The position numbers and the translations under genes are program-made. The notes under the pieces were generated by a model, which had not been told where the DNA came from, ran no database searches, and worked only from the letters and a program-made list of their open reading frames with translations. This document shows positions 47,008-56,660 of a DNA stretch of 64,000 nt, one piece after another (the first letter of the stretch is position 1; each line of letters opens with the position of its first letter). Origin of the DNA: Candidatus Sedimenticola sp. (ex Thyasira tokunagai) (GTDB taxonomy: Bacteria > Pseudomonadota > Gammaproteobacteria > Chromatiales > Chromatiaceae); NCBI GenBank assembly GCA_037318855.1, contig CP134874.1:2542598-2606597 (forward strand), read 5' to 3'.

Positions 47008-48120
47008 TCAACCACCCCGAAATAGAACAACCCGGTTTCGCCCTTCACGCTTTGCCCCATACAGCGCGCTATCTGCCGCAGTAAAGATATCATCAGCATT
47101 ATCGAACCTGCTGCCGTCAGTGATAAGCACACCGGCGGATATGGTCAAGTTCACCTGCTCTCCCTCATAAGGATAGCTGATCTCGATCGCCTCCACGGCG
47201 CGCCGTAGCCGCTCCACCTGGGGCATCACCTCCTCCTTTCGCTCCACCACCATCAGGCCACCGAACTCTTCACCTCCCAGCCGAAATGTGTAGTCACCAC
47301 CACGACGCATCCCAGCCTGAAAGATGTTGGCGATAGTCTGCAGCGCCTTGTCTCCCATTTTTTGACCCAGCTGGTCGTTATAGCGTTTGAAATGGTCGAT
47401 ATCGAAGATAAAGAAGCCCAGATAGTGGCCGTAGCGCTTCGCCCGGTTAGCCTCAGTGATAAAAATCTGCTCAATATGTCGCCGGTTTCGAAGACCTGTA
47501 AGTGGGTCAGTAGCGGTGATCTCCTGCAGGTTTCTACTCTCAATTTTTTCATTCCTCAATAGTGCGCTCAGTTTTTCATGCACCAGATCATGAGTCTGCT
47601 TGAAGTAGTAAACGAGGAAGGTGAGCATCAGGGAAGCAGGCACAAAGTGCTGCATGCTCTCGGTGTTCCAAGCACCATCCCGCCAGGTACCGATACCAAG
47701 AAAACCTGCCGTAAAGATAATGATGTAGAAGATAGCCGTGTGCAGCAGCCCTATGTACCCCCCCTTTGCAATGATGGCAAAGACCGGAAAGAAGAGAGTC
47801 CATATCAGCGTGTAGTCATGATTTTCAGCTACCAGCGGTAAGGGTACCAAAAACAGGTAGAGGATCCCGATGCCGGCATTGCTCATGCGGTTCAGGTTTT
47901 GGTGGCGATAGTAGTCTGTGAGGGTTGCCAAGGTTGCCAGCAGGATGATGCCGACAATAAACGACACCTGATAGCTCCTGCTGATCAGGTTAATGACCAG
48001 AAAAACCGATAACACCACGCAGACAAGGTAAAGCGAGGCGATACAGAGCCGGCTTCTCAGATAATCCGGGCTGTCGATCGCTTGATCGTCATTGATCTGC
48101 TGTTTTGTTCCCAGTCTCAT
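47008..48120 (-). CDS. Membrane diguanylate cyclase
   Basis: 370 residues: about six hydrophobic segments in the first 190 residues, then GGDEF from DPLTGLRNRRHIEQIF. Active loop GGEEF, inhibitory site RGGD five residues earlier, so an active, product-inhibited enzyme is predicted. Starts 83 bp behind the CsgG-like gene, pointing the same way, and so probably shares regulation with the surface-protein block. Confidence 0.9.
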   Translation of the reverse strand: MRLGTKQQINDDQAIDSPDYLRSRLCIASLYLVCVVLSVFLVINLISRSYQVSFIVGIILLATLATLTDYYRHQNLNRMSNAGIGILYLFLVPLPLVAENHDYTLIWTLFFPVFAIIAKGGYIGLLHTAIFYIIIFTAGFLGIGTWRDGAWNTESMQHFVPASLMLTFLVYYFKQTHDLVHEKLSALLRNEKIESRNLQEITATDPLTGLRNRRHIEQIFITEANRAKRYGHYLGFFIFDIDHFKRYNDQLGQKMGDKALQTIANIFQAGMRRGGDYTFRLGGEEFGGLMVVERKEEVMPQVERLRRAVEAIEISYPYEGEQVNLTISAGVLITDGSRFDNADDIFTAADSALYGAKREGRNRVVLFRGG

Positions 48121-48202
48121 AGGAATCCGGGGCGTATAGGGGAGTGGAATGACCAGCTATGTAGTCATATTCACAGCCACTATTTATAAACTTTATCCAC
48201 GT

Positions 48203-49429
48203 TTAAAAGTTGGAAAATGGATTTCCAGAGTTATCACCGCCCCCTGTGTTGCTCTTGCTACCACCGAAGAAGCCCTTCTCTTCCGGTGCCTCCCAGGTGG
48301 GTGCATACATCAGGGGCTCTGCCGCCCGGCGCGATACCACCTTGTCACCACGTTTGACCTTTGATGCTTTGATCCCTACGGGCTTGGCAATGGAGTATTT
48401 CTCTTTAACAGAAACCACCTTGAGCGAGCCAACCAGCTCTTCTTCTCCACCCAGTGAAACGCCGGTAACCGGGTGGATCAACTGCTCGCCGACTTTAACC
48501 AGGTCCAACATCTCATTGGCCGCTACCGCACCCTCTCCCAAGCTAAGAAAAATCTTTCCTTGGGTGGATTTGATGACTACACCTTCTACCTTGGAAGTTC
48601 CCGTCTGTTTCACCAGGCCAAAGACCCCTTGATTAACTGCAGAGATGACCGCCTGTCCAATAGGTGTCTTTGAGTAGTCCGATAAGAAGCCACCCAGCCC
48701 CCCGCTACCGCTGGAATATCCCGCACCACCATAACTGAGTCCTGACTCCTCGACGGCAACCTGGACCTGATCGGTATAGACCACTTCGCTGGTCTCAGAG
48801 TTAATCAGACGAAAGTTCATACCAAGTACTGCCTTGGAGGATTTAATGGAAAGTCCCCCGAGAAGGGCGCCGGCACTACCACCTATCAGGCCACCCAAAC
48901 CACCGCCCTTGTTTTCCACGCCGGCTTCGTAATTGGTTACTACCGCCTGAAACAGATACTGCGCACCCAGTACCTTGCCGATTTTTGCAGCCGATGATCT
49001 TGCAATTCGGCCTGTCGCCCCGAGGTCCTGTTCCTGCAGCGTTTTATCCAACACCTTACGCTCTACCAAGCGGAAACGACCAGTGCGATGCATGGCATCC
49101 ATGAGAATCGCTTCAATACCCTGCACGGGGACACCCCCACCACCGCCAGTGTAGGTCATGGTGCCGCCGGAACCCGTTACATTTACCGTCGAGGAGGATG
49201 AGTTGTTTTCAACAGGCAGAACGCCGATACGGCTCTTGGTGCCACCAAATTTACCCCACTCCAGATTGACTAGATATTTTGGCTCAATATGGGTGATATT
49301 CTGTGGCAGCGGTCGCCTGGTACCCTCTGCATCTACGGAGTAGGCCAAAAAATCGGCTCTCACTATGGATGCCACACTCATGGCCCATATAGCGCCTAAT
49401 ATCAGGAATCTTCTTTTCAACCTTAACAT
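48203..49429 (-). CDS. CsgG/HfaB-family outer-membrane protein
   Basis: 408 residues with a Sec signal (ILGAIWAMSVASIVRA, cleaved before DFLAYSV) but no lipobox cysteine. The CsgG core is visible: SRIGVLPVENNS, GIEAILMDAMHRTGRFRLVERKVLDKTLQEQDLGATGRI, AAKIGKVLGAQYLFQAVVTNYE, LGMNFRLINSETSEVVYTDQVQV. Glycine-rich inserts interrupt it. CsgG proteins export curli or assemble surface structures, though many relatives have unknown cargo. Cargo here could be connected with the TPS exoprotein, but this is inference. Confidence 0.8.
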   Translation of the reverse strand: MLRLKRRFLILGAIWAMSVASIVRADFLAYSVDAEGTRRPLPQNITHIEPKYLVNLEWGKFGGTKSRIGVLPVENNSSSSTVNVTGSGGTMTYTGGGGGVPVQGIEAILMDAMHRTGRFRLVERKVLDKTLQEQDLGATGRIARSSAAKIGKVLGAQYLFQAVVTNYEAGVENKGGGLGGLIGGSAGALLGGLSIKSSKAVLGMNFRLINSETSEVVYTDQVQVAVEESGLSYGGAGYSSGSGGLGGFLSDYSKTPIGQAVISAVNQGVFGLVKQTGTSKVEGVVIKSTQGKIFLSLGEGAVAANEMLDLVKVGEQLIHPVTGVSLGGEEELVGSLKVVSVKEKYSIAKPVGIKASKVKRGDKVVSRRAAEPLMYAPTWEAPEEKGFFGGSKSNTGGGDNSGNPFSNF

Positions 49430-49549
49430 GGGTATTTAAGCTCCTTTCACCTGCAATGATATTGCACCCTGAAATTTATTGGATGGATCTGTACTCTTCT
49501 TAGTAGCCATTGTGTCGGAACTGGTGGGCATTTTCCATTCGATCGCCCC

Positions 49550-51298
49550 TTATTTTTCAGCTCCACCCCTGGCTTTCTCCCTTAGTAGCATTAACGCAGA
49601 GTGTCTTGGGTAGGCCTTCAGCCCTGCATCTATCTCGGACAAGGCTTTATTCAGGTCACCGTTGCCAAGGCTTGTGCGGGCCTGCTGCTCATAGTGGGTG
49701 GCGATCTGCTGCAGTCCAGCCAATGCCCGTTCGTTCACCGGATGAAAGTCCAGCACCGCCCTGTAGGCCTCTGCGGCATTGCTGCCTTCGGGTTCTATCC
49801 GCCTTCCTATCGCCAAATGCAGATCGGCTATCTCCAGTATACGCTCAATTTTTGCCTGGGTTTCAGGATCAAGTGGGACTTCTGTCGGTTTTTCTTCCAC
49901 CGGTGATACGACTTCCGGAGTTGTGATGGGTGCTTTTATGACGGGTGGAACATCCACTGGCAGCTGGAAAAAATAGTAGGTACCGCCGGCGATCAGCATA
50001 GCCGTCAATGCCAATGCACCAATCCACACCGAACGGCCGGCCCCGGTGCCTGTCCCCACCTTGAGTTCATTCAATAATTCATCGGCGCCGGCTGTGCGCT
50101 CATTTCGGTTGAAGGCCAGGCCTCGTCGCAGTGCCTGATTCTGCTTCTGACTCAGGGCCCTAATGGGCTCCGGCTCAAGTTTTCGGTTGCGTGCCTGGTT
50201 TGCCGGGAGTTTATTGAATGGGTGACGACCGGCGAGCAACTCATAAGCTACACAGGCTAGACCATAGACGTCATCCCGAGGATCGGGCGTGGCTTGATCA
50301 AACATCTCACAGCTTGCATACGCCGGGGTTAAGGCCTCCCATTTTCCAGGATCGAACACCGTCGCGTCCTGAGCTGCCTGTCCCGGTCGTTTTACAGCAC
50401 GTGCGATACCAAAATCCAACACCTTCACCGTACCCTCCGATGTGATAAAGGCATTTCCCGGTTTGAAATCGGCATGAACGATCTGCCTTTCATGGGCGTA
50501 CTCCAGCCCGCCGGCCATACCCTCGATAATCGGCAGTGCTTCCTGCAGCGGGAGACCACTGGAACTGACCCGTTTCACCAACTGTTCCACGGACTCGCCC
50601 TCCAGCAACTCCATGGTCATAAAGACAAGATCTCCATCCCGATCGAAATCATAGACGGTGGCAATGTTGGGATGGGCAAGACGCTGGGCCTTCTTGGTTT
50701 CCCGTTGCAATGCGATAAAGGCCTCGGGGTTACCGCGAAAATCCTCGTTCAGTACCTTAACGGCGACGAAGGGGTCCCGATCCCTCGCCTCCTCCTTGCG
50801 CATATCCCGGGACTTGTAGACTGCCCCCATACCACCCCGGCCAACCTCTTCCTCAAGTACGAAGCGACCTTTGAGCACAGTCCCTACCTGAGGTATTTGT
50901 GGATAATCCATATCGGCTAAGGGGGAGTCTGGGACGGTGGACCTGTGCATTCCCGGGCCAGGGCCAGACACCTTGGCTGTGCCTTGCAAATGAGAATCCT
51001 TGGGCGCCATGCGCGTACGCTGATCATCGGCTACGGCAGCGCTACCCTCTCCATCTGGGATTTGTTGCCCGAAAGCGTCCGGCAAGCCGGCAGACTCAGC
51101 GCCACCAACTCGCTCCTTCAAGGCCAGATAAATCTGTATCGGGAGCCGGTCTTGGCGCAGGAGATCCTCTAGCAACCTATTGATCTGAGGTGAGCAAGCA
51201 GGATCCTCGGAGAGCCGCAGGTCAAGTTCCCGCAACAAGCCGTTGAAATCCAGTTTACCGGCAAAGAATTGATTTAGAACCGAGTTGAAATCGATCAT
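49550..51298 (-). CDS. Membrane Ser/Thr protein kinase (PpkA/Stk-like) with TPR-like tail
   Basis: 582 residues. After a ~140-residue N-terminal region, the kinase starts LKGRFVLEEEVGRGGMGAVYKSRD; the ATP lysine is about K181 (VAVKVLNED), the catalytic loop HADFKPGN (275-282) and DFG at 295-297. HAD replaces HRD, usual in this bacterial class. A membrane helix follows (about 425-445, ALALTAMLIAGGTYYFF), then proline/glutamate-rich spacer and TPR-like repeats. Kinases of this type phosphorylate FHA proteins such as TagH in T6SS control, and tagH is in the window 11 kb away. No PppA phosphatase gene is seen. Confidence 0.85.
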   Translation of the reverse strand: MIDFNSVLNQFFAGKLDFNGLLRELDLRLSEDPACSPQINRLLEDLLRQDRLPIQIYLALKERVGGAESAGLPDAFGQQIPDGEGSAAVADDQRTRMAPKDSHLQGTAKVSGPGPGMHRSTVPDSPLADMDYPQIPQVGTVLKGRFVLEEEVGRGGMGAVYKSRDMRKEEARDRDPFVAVKVLNEDFRGNPEAFIALQRETKKAQRLAHPNIATVYDFDRDGDLVFMTMELLEGESVEQLVKRVSSSGLPLQEALPIIEGMAGGLEYAHERQIVHADFKPGNAFITSEGTVKVLDFGIARAVKRPGQAAQDATVFDPGKWEALTPAYASCEMFDQATPDPRDDVYGLACVAYELLAGRHPFNKLPANQARNRKLEPEPIRALSQKQNQALRRGLAFNRNERTAGADELLNELKVGTGTGAGRSVWIGALALTAMLIAGGTYYFFQLPVDVPPVIKAPITTPEVVSPVEEKPTEVPLDPETQAKIERILEIADLHLAIGRRIEPEGSNAAEAYRAVLDFHPVNERALAGLQQIATHYEQQARTSLGNGDLNKALSEIDAGLKAYPRHSALMLLREKARGGAEK

Positions 51299-51424
51299 TT
51301 AAAGCCTGTGTCACCCTGATTCTTATATTTAGATTCAAGAAAATGCCTATGAACCATCGGGCTCCCACCTAATTGGAGGTCCAAAACACGGCAGCCACCC
51401 TCCCCGGCAGATGCCGACGACCTC

Positions 51425-53029
51425 CTATTTCTCACCCACAAGCAGGAATTCACCATACTCATGGCCGGTACGTTTGAGCTTGGCATATTGTGGAGTCTGA
51501 TCCACATTCAACTCTTCCGTACTAACCTCAACACGTGCCTTTACATCTCTATACAGTTTGGAACCTTCCAGGATACCCTGATTCTGATTCAAGGCCTCAA
51601 TGAGGGCGCTGGCAAAGATGGAGTGGCCATTGCCGCCGTCATCCAGTACCGGTTTTACACCGCCGGAGGTGAGCACGTAACGTGAACGGGTCTTGGCGAT
51701 GGCACGTAGCCATTTCATCCGGACTTCATCCGACATACCGGGATCCAGCTCGGTATTGGCACTCCTTGTCAAGGCCCCGGAATAACAGGAGTCGGCGATT
51801 ACAAGAATATGTTTGGCAGACATGGCATTGAGAATGTCCGTGATAGCGATGGTGGAGACCCAATTTGCCGTGCTGTCACGCTCTGCATCCACCGGCAACC
51901 AGTGACCCCGGTTGTTCGTTTTATCATACTCACCATGGCCGGCATAGAAGATCAGAAGGTTATCTTTTTCGGTCAAACTCTTGCGCAACTTATTCATTGT
52001 CGAAAGAATTTCATAGCGAGTAGCGTTCTGAAGACGGGTCACCGTAAATCCATACTTCTGCTTTAAGATCTGCGAAACCGCATCGGCATCGTTGCTTGGA
52101 GTGCTCAGATCATCAAGTTTTTGGTACTGGTTATTGGCAATAACGAGAGCATGATATGTCCCAAAAACTCCGTCGCCGGCCGCTTGACCACCAGCGGTGC
52201 CGGCTCTCTCCTGAGCGGCTTCGGGTAAAAGCCGAAACTCCACTTCACTGCGCTTCCCCTGCTTATCCACGGCCACAATGCTGACCGGTGTCTTGCTCTT
52301 GCTCACGGGTACATTAGCCTTAAATAGTCCTTGCGCATCAGCTTCAAAAGGCTGGCCATTGATAGTTAATGACAATAGCCCGGCGGGCGCATCCACCCTG
52401 CCGACAATCAGGCGTCCCTCGGTTCCGGCGGGAGTGATCACATTGGTGATGGAGCGCGTATTTGCGACTGGCGGATCGATTAAGTTGATGGTTGGGCCGA
52501 CGAGCTCACCGCGCAATGCCGCCGTCGGGGGGTGGATAGCAGCACCCCGCTCTTCGACGGGTCGTGCCGGTTCATGCTTGATCACCGTCTCCTTCTTAAT
52601 GATGACCTTGGGTTTGGTCAGGTGTTTCAGTTTAGCCCCGCGCGACTCCCTGATCTGCTGCATAATGCTTCTGGCTTCGGCCTGAGTCACCCAAAGCACA
52701 TTGAAACTAGAGACTCCAGAGGTGGACTTAAGCAGCACCTGCTGAAGCTTTTTACCAGGCTCATTGGGATCGGAGCAATCGGCGGATTGGATCTTATACA
52801 GGTCGCTGGAAAAAAAGGATGTAAAGCCAATCTCTCCGCCACACTCTGTCGTCTCTACAGTGATCTCGATCGGCTCCACGGCAAAAACGAGGCTGGAACC
52901 GCCCACTAGGGCAATCCACAGAAAAAGGCCATACAGCCCTCCCCTGAAGATCCTGTTGAACGCCCTGTGCCCACCCTCATTGCCAGTAATACGAAACAGA
53001 TCATGAAACAGTGACATCATGTTTTTCAT
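51425..53029 (-). CDS. Secreted or membrane-anchored caspase-like peptidase (C14)
   Basis: 534 residues. One hydrophobic segment at about 31-50 (GLYGLFLWIALVGGSSLVFA) acts as signal peptide or anchor. A beta-rich central part (about 200-270, GRLIVGRVDAPAGLLSLTINGQPF) is an Ig-like or immunoglobulin-fold linker. The caspase domain starts about 291 (YHALVIANNQYQKLDDLSTPSNDADAVSQIL) with catalytic His365 in YAGHGEYD and Cys415 in IADSCYSGAL, both in proper context. It is predicted to act outside the cytoplasm. It lies between the kinase and the TPS exoprotein on the same strand. Confidence 0.88.
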   Translation of the reverse strand: MKNMMSLFHDLFRITGNEGGHRAFNRIFRGGLYGLFLWIALVGGSSLVFAVEPIEITVETTECGGEIGFTSFFSSDLYKIQSADCSDPNEPGKKLQQVLLKSTSGVSSFNVLWVTQAEARSIMQQIRESRGAKLKHLTKPKVIIKKETVIKHEPARPVEERGAAIHPPTAALRGELVGPTINLIDPPVANTRSITNVITPAGTEGRLIVGRVDAPAGLLSLTINGQPFEADAQGLFKANVPVSKSKTPVSIVAVDKQGKRSEVEFRLLPEAAQERAGTAGGQAAGDGVFGTYHALVIANNQYQKLDDLSTPSNDADAVSQILKQKYGFTVTRLQNATRYEILSTMNKLRKSLTEKDNLLIFYAGHGEYDKTNNRGHWLPVDAERDSTANWVSTIAITDILNAMSAKHILVIADSCYSGALTRSANTELDPGMSDEVRMKWLRAIAKTRSRYVLTSGGVKPVLDDGGNGHSIFASALIEALNQNQGILEGSKLYRDVKARVEVSTEELNVDQTPQYAKLKRTGHEYGEFLLVGEK

Positions 53030-53251
53030 AGTTTGTGTCCTACCCGTGAGATCGAGAAGAGGCCTAACGTCGAACTTTCTACAGCTAACTTCATTTATAA
53101 ATAATCAGACTTCTCTGTATATATCTAGGTTAATCTGGAGATGAATTCAAGCGAATGAGGAGAGAGAGGGTTATTATCTGCTGGATATGAGATACCCCTC
53201 TCTCAGTCACCATTCTGAAACCCTGTAGAACCGCATGGAGTGAGGTAAATC

Positions 53252-53452
53252 ATGAGTCTCCCAAATAGCGACACGCAAAAGGCCTATACACTAGTTGAAG
53301 GAGAAAACGACACAGCTGTCTGTTCGCCGTCAGGCCGTACGATCATGGTTTGCGCCGACAAGCAGAGCGCTTCTCATTATGCCTCTCTCTTGAATGAGGC
53401 CTTCAACCTCGGCTACAAGCAGGGATACCGTGACGGTCGGCCACGCATATAA
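53252..53452 (+). CDS. Small protein of unknown function
   Basis: 66 residues, soluble, ending LGYKQGYRDGRPRI; ribosome site GGAGTGAGG 12 nt before the ATG. It is the only rightward gene inside the 43.7-62.1 kb leftward block. No family recognised. The clean ribosome site argues that it is real. Confidence 0.45.
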   Translation: MSLPNSDTQKAYTLVEGENDTAVCSPSGRTIMVCADKQSASHYASLLNEAFNLGYKQGYRDGRPRI

Positions 53453-54658
53453 TGCGCCTATTCGATCCGATAGAGCCCCTCTAATAATGAGACCGACCTT
53501 TCGGAATCATATCCCTCAATAGGCCCGTTAAATCCCAATCGCGGTTTCCTATTCACCCCGGGCACCCTTCCCCCCATCCCTATCAGGGATGGTAGCACTT
53601 CACCATACTGCTGCTTGCTGTTCAGGGAGCAAAGGCAGAAATGGAAAGAGATAGGTCAAGCCGCCTTCCTCTTCTTCTTCCAGCTCCAGCTCATCTTCCT
53701 CATCGTCATCATCAAGCTGATGCTTTGGCAGCAAAAGTCCCTGGCCGACGATGTTATAGATCTTGATTCTCTTTTTCAGCAGGGAGGCATCAATGTTCAG
53801 GAATGCACTCTCAGCCGCAGCCGCAGCCCCAGATGTGCCGGATAAGATAAGCCCGGGAACATCCACTATAGAACCACCAGCCAATACAACGTTATTGAGG
53901 CCGCTGCTCGATTCATAGGAAAACAGACCAGGATACTCCTCCAGCGTTATTGGCGGAGTGGCAAGCTGATTGCCACTTTCACCACTATGGTAGAGAGTGC
54001 CTCCATTCAGGCCATAGTTGATCTCACTGACCGCACTATTATCAAAACGAAAAGGTAAGGGTTCCGCACCAATATCCTTATCTGCAGCTATCGCATGGAT
54101 ATTGGCGATGGTACCGGTGGTACCACTCGTGCCCGTGATATTTGCAGTCTCCAGAGGGTGGCCGGTCCCATCAGCCGTTCCCATCACATCACCTGTTTGA
54201 GAGGTCACCTCTACTGTCAGTCCGGAGTTCCTGGTCTCGAGAACCGCAATGGTCACATCACCGGAGGAGGTATAAACAATGGCCCGGTCGTTGGCATTGG
54301 CGCCTGCACTGGTCACCACATTATCACCCATCGTGATAGTGCCGCTATCCGAGAATACCTTTGCCGATCCTGATTCCGCCGTGATATTTGCAGATTGAGT
54401 TACATTCCCTGTAGCCACCAGTCTGATATCGCCACCTGTCGAAGCCTGCGCACCATCAATAGCCAGCGTTCCCTCGGTAGTGACTGTAAGATCACCTGAG
54501 ATGCTCAGTGCCGAAAGAGCAAGAGCGGTATCATCATAAAGTGTTACATCATTGAGAGTGCCTGCAGGGGCAAGGGTGATTGTGCCACCGAAGGTATTAG
54601 TGGTCGTACCCAACAGGATATCGGCGCCGCTTGCCGCCGTGAACAGGGCATTACCACT

Positions 54659-55350
54659 GGCATTTACTTCACCGCTGTCGGTGATACTCCCGTCTGCAGA
54701 GATTGTCAGTGAGGTGGTATCTACCGCCCCCAGTTCGATGTCATCCGTCAGGTTGGTCACACTGGTGGTGCCGGTGCCGTTGGTATTGATCCCCAGAGCA
54801 CCGTCGATATCACTCAACGAATTCAGGGCCACTGAACCGTTGCTACCCGTGGTGGTGAAGCTGGCTGCACCACCGATATCCAGTACACCGCTGTCGGTAA
54901 TGTTGCCATTTGCCGATATGGTCAATTCAGCAGTGGTCACCGTACCAAGGGCGATGGCATCCGTCAGATTGGTCACACTGGTAGTACCGGTACCATCGGT
55001 GGTTACTGACAGTGCACCGTCGATATCACTCGCCGAATTTAGGGTCACTGAGCCGTTGCTACCCGTGGTGGTGAGGCTGGCTGCACCACCGATATCCAGT
55101 ACACCGCTGTCGGTGATATTCCCATCCGCTGAGACTATCAACGAGGCGGTGGTCACTGTACCCAGCTCAATGGCGTCTGTCAGGCCGGTCACACTGGTGG
55201 TACCTGTACCATTGGTGGTTACTGAGAGTGCACCGTCGATATCACTTGCCTGATCCAGAGTCACGGAACCGTTAAGCGCTGTGGTGGTAAAGCTGGCAGC
55301 ACCACCAATATCCAGTACGCCGCTGTCAGTGATGTTGCCACCGGCAGAGA
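54659..55350 (-). repeat. Tandem 216-bp (72-residue) repeats in the TPS exoprotein gene
   Basis: The marker GATATCCAGTACACCGCTGT occurs at 54875 and 55091, with a slightly changed copy at 55307: a spacing of exactly 216 bp each time. On the protein level each unit reads DIGGAASFTTTGSNGSVTL...SDIDGALSV followed by TSVTNLTDAIALGTVTT, a beta-helix turn set. Confidence 0.85.
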
Positions 55351-55429
55351 GGGTGAGCGCGTCAGTAGACACTGATCCCAGGGCAACGGCCCCGGTATCC
55401 GCTATGTAGCTGCTGCCCGATACCGTATT

Positions 55430-56660
55430 GATGGTCAGCGTGGTAACAGCGGTATCGATCGCGCCATTCGCCGCCGATGCACCAATATCACCTGTTCTCG
55501 CATCCAGGTTCAATGTGCCGGCGGTGACGGTGCGGGCTGAGTTATTGCCGTCGGTGAAGGAGCCGGCACGCAGGGTAACCGTATCCGTGCCAAAGCTCAC
55601 CGCCCCGCCGATGGTCATGGCCGCGGTGCTACCGGTATCGCCGAGCACAATGGTATTGGTACCACCGATAATGTCGGTGATCTCTGCCTGGGTCAGGTCA
55701 AAGGTTGAGGAACCCGCAAGGCTCATGGTGGTCCCGGCGCTGTCCGGCTTGAGGGTGACCGTGCCGGTACTCTGCAGGGCATTGTCGAGCGTATTGTCAG
55801 TCAGCGCCACGCTATCCGCAGTAATGGTGATGGCGCCACTGCCTGCCGTGATATCCACGTCATTCTGGCTATAGATACCCGTACCGGTAGTCAGCACCAC
55901 CGCACCGTTGCTGCCCGAGGTATCGATGGCCGAGGTCACCGTCAGGCTGTTGTTGCCGTTATCCAGCGTCAGCGCGGTGATGTTGCTCACCGCCCCCAGA
56001 TTGGTGACGGCATGACTGCCACTGTCCAGGTCAACAGCGTTACTCCCTGCGTCGATGATCAGGGTGCCCGCGGTGATGCCCTTGCTGTCACTATCGGTTA
56101 GATCCCCGGCTGTGGTGAGGTCAAGGGTACCCGTACCCACGCTGGAATTCTCACTGATGTTGACCGCACCTGTGGCCTTAACATAGGCGTTGTTGTTGGA
56201 CTGGGTGTTGATGCTCAGGTTGGTCACCGCCACGTCGATCTCGCCATTCGTCGCCGATGAACCGATATCGCCGGTCCTCGCATCCAGGTTCAATGTGCCG
56301 GCGGTGACGGTACGGGATGCATTGTTGCCGTCGGTGAAGGAGCCGGCGCGCAGGGTAACCGTATCCGTGCCAAAGCTCACAGCCCCGCCGATGGTCATGG
56401 CCGCGGTACTACCGCTGTCCCCGATCACGAGGTTATCAGTGCCATCGAGGATGACGGTGATCTCTGCCTGGGTCAGGTCGAAGTCCGATGCAGCCGCCAG
56501 GCTCATGGTACGACCGGCACCGGCCGGTTTGAGGGTCACTGTACTGGCCTGCAGGGCATTACTGCTGTTGCTTTCGTTAATAGCCACGGTATCCGCAGTG
56601 ATGGTGATAGTGCCTGTACCGGCGTTGATGTCGTCGCCATTATTCTGCGTATAGGTGCCC
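55430..56660 (-). repeat. 780-bp duplicated block in the TPS exoprotein gene
   Basis: The block CATCCAGGTTCAATGTGCCG at 55501 recurs at 56281, exactly 780 bp later, and similarity extends over about 400 bp around each copy. Further degraded copies can be recognised in the frameshifted part (for example near 57700 and 57960). Confidence 0.8.

Noticed and set aside
54552..55253. Rightward 233-residue frame with repeated LVTLVVPVPLV
   Set aside because: Antisense shadow of the 216-bp repeats of the TPS exoprotein gene.
54659..56660. CRISPR array from regularly spaced repeats
   Set aside because: The 216-bp and 780-bp periods are in-frame protein repeats in a coding gene, without short repeats and unique spacers.
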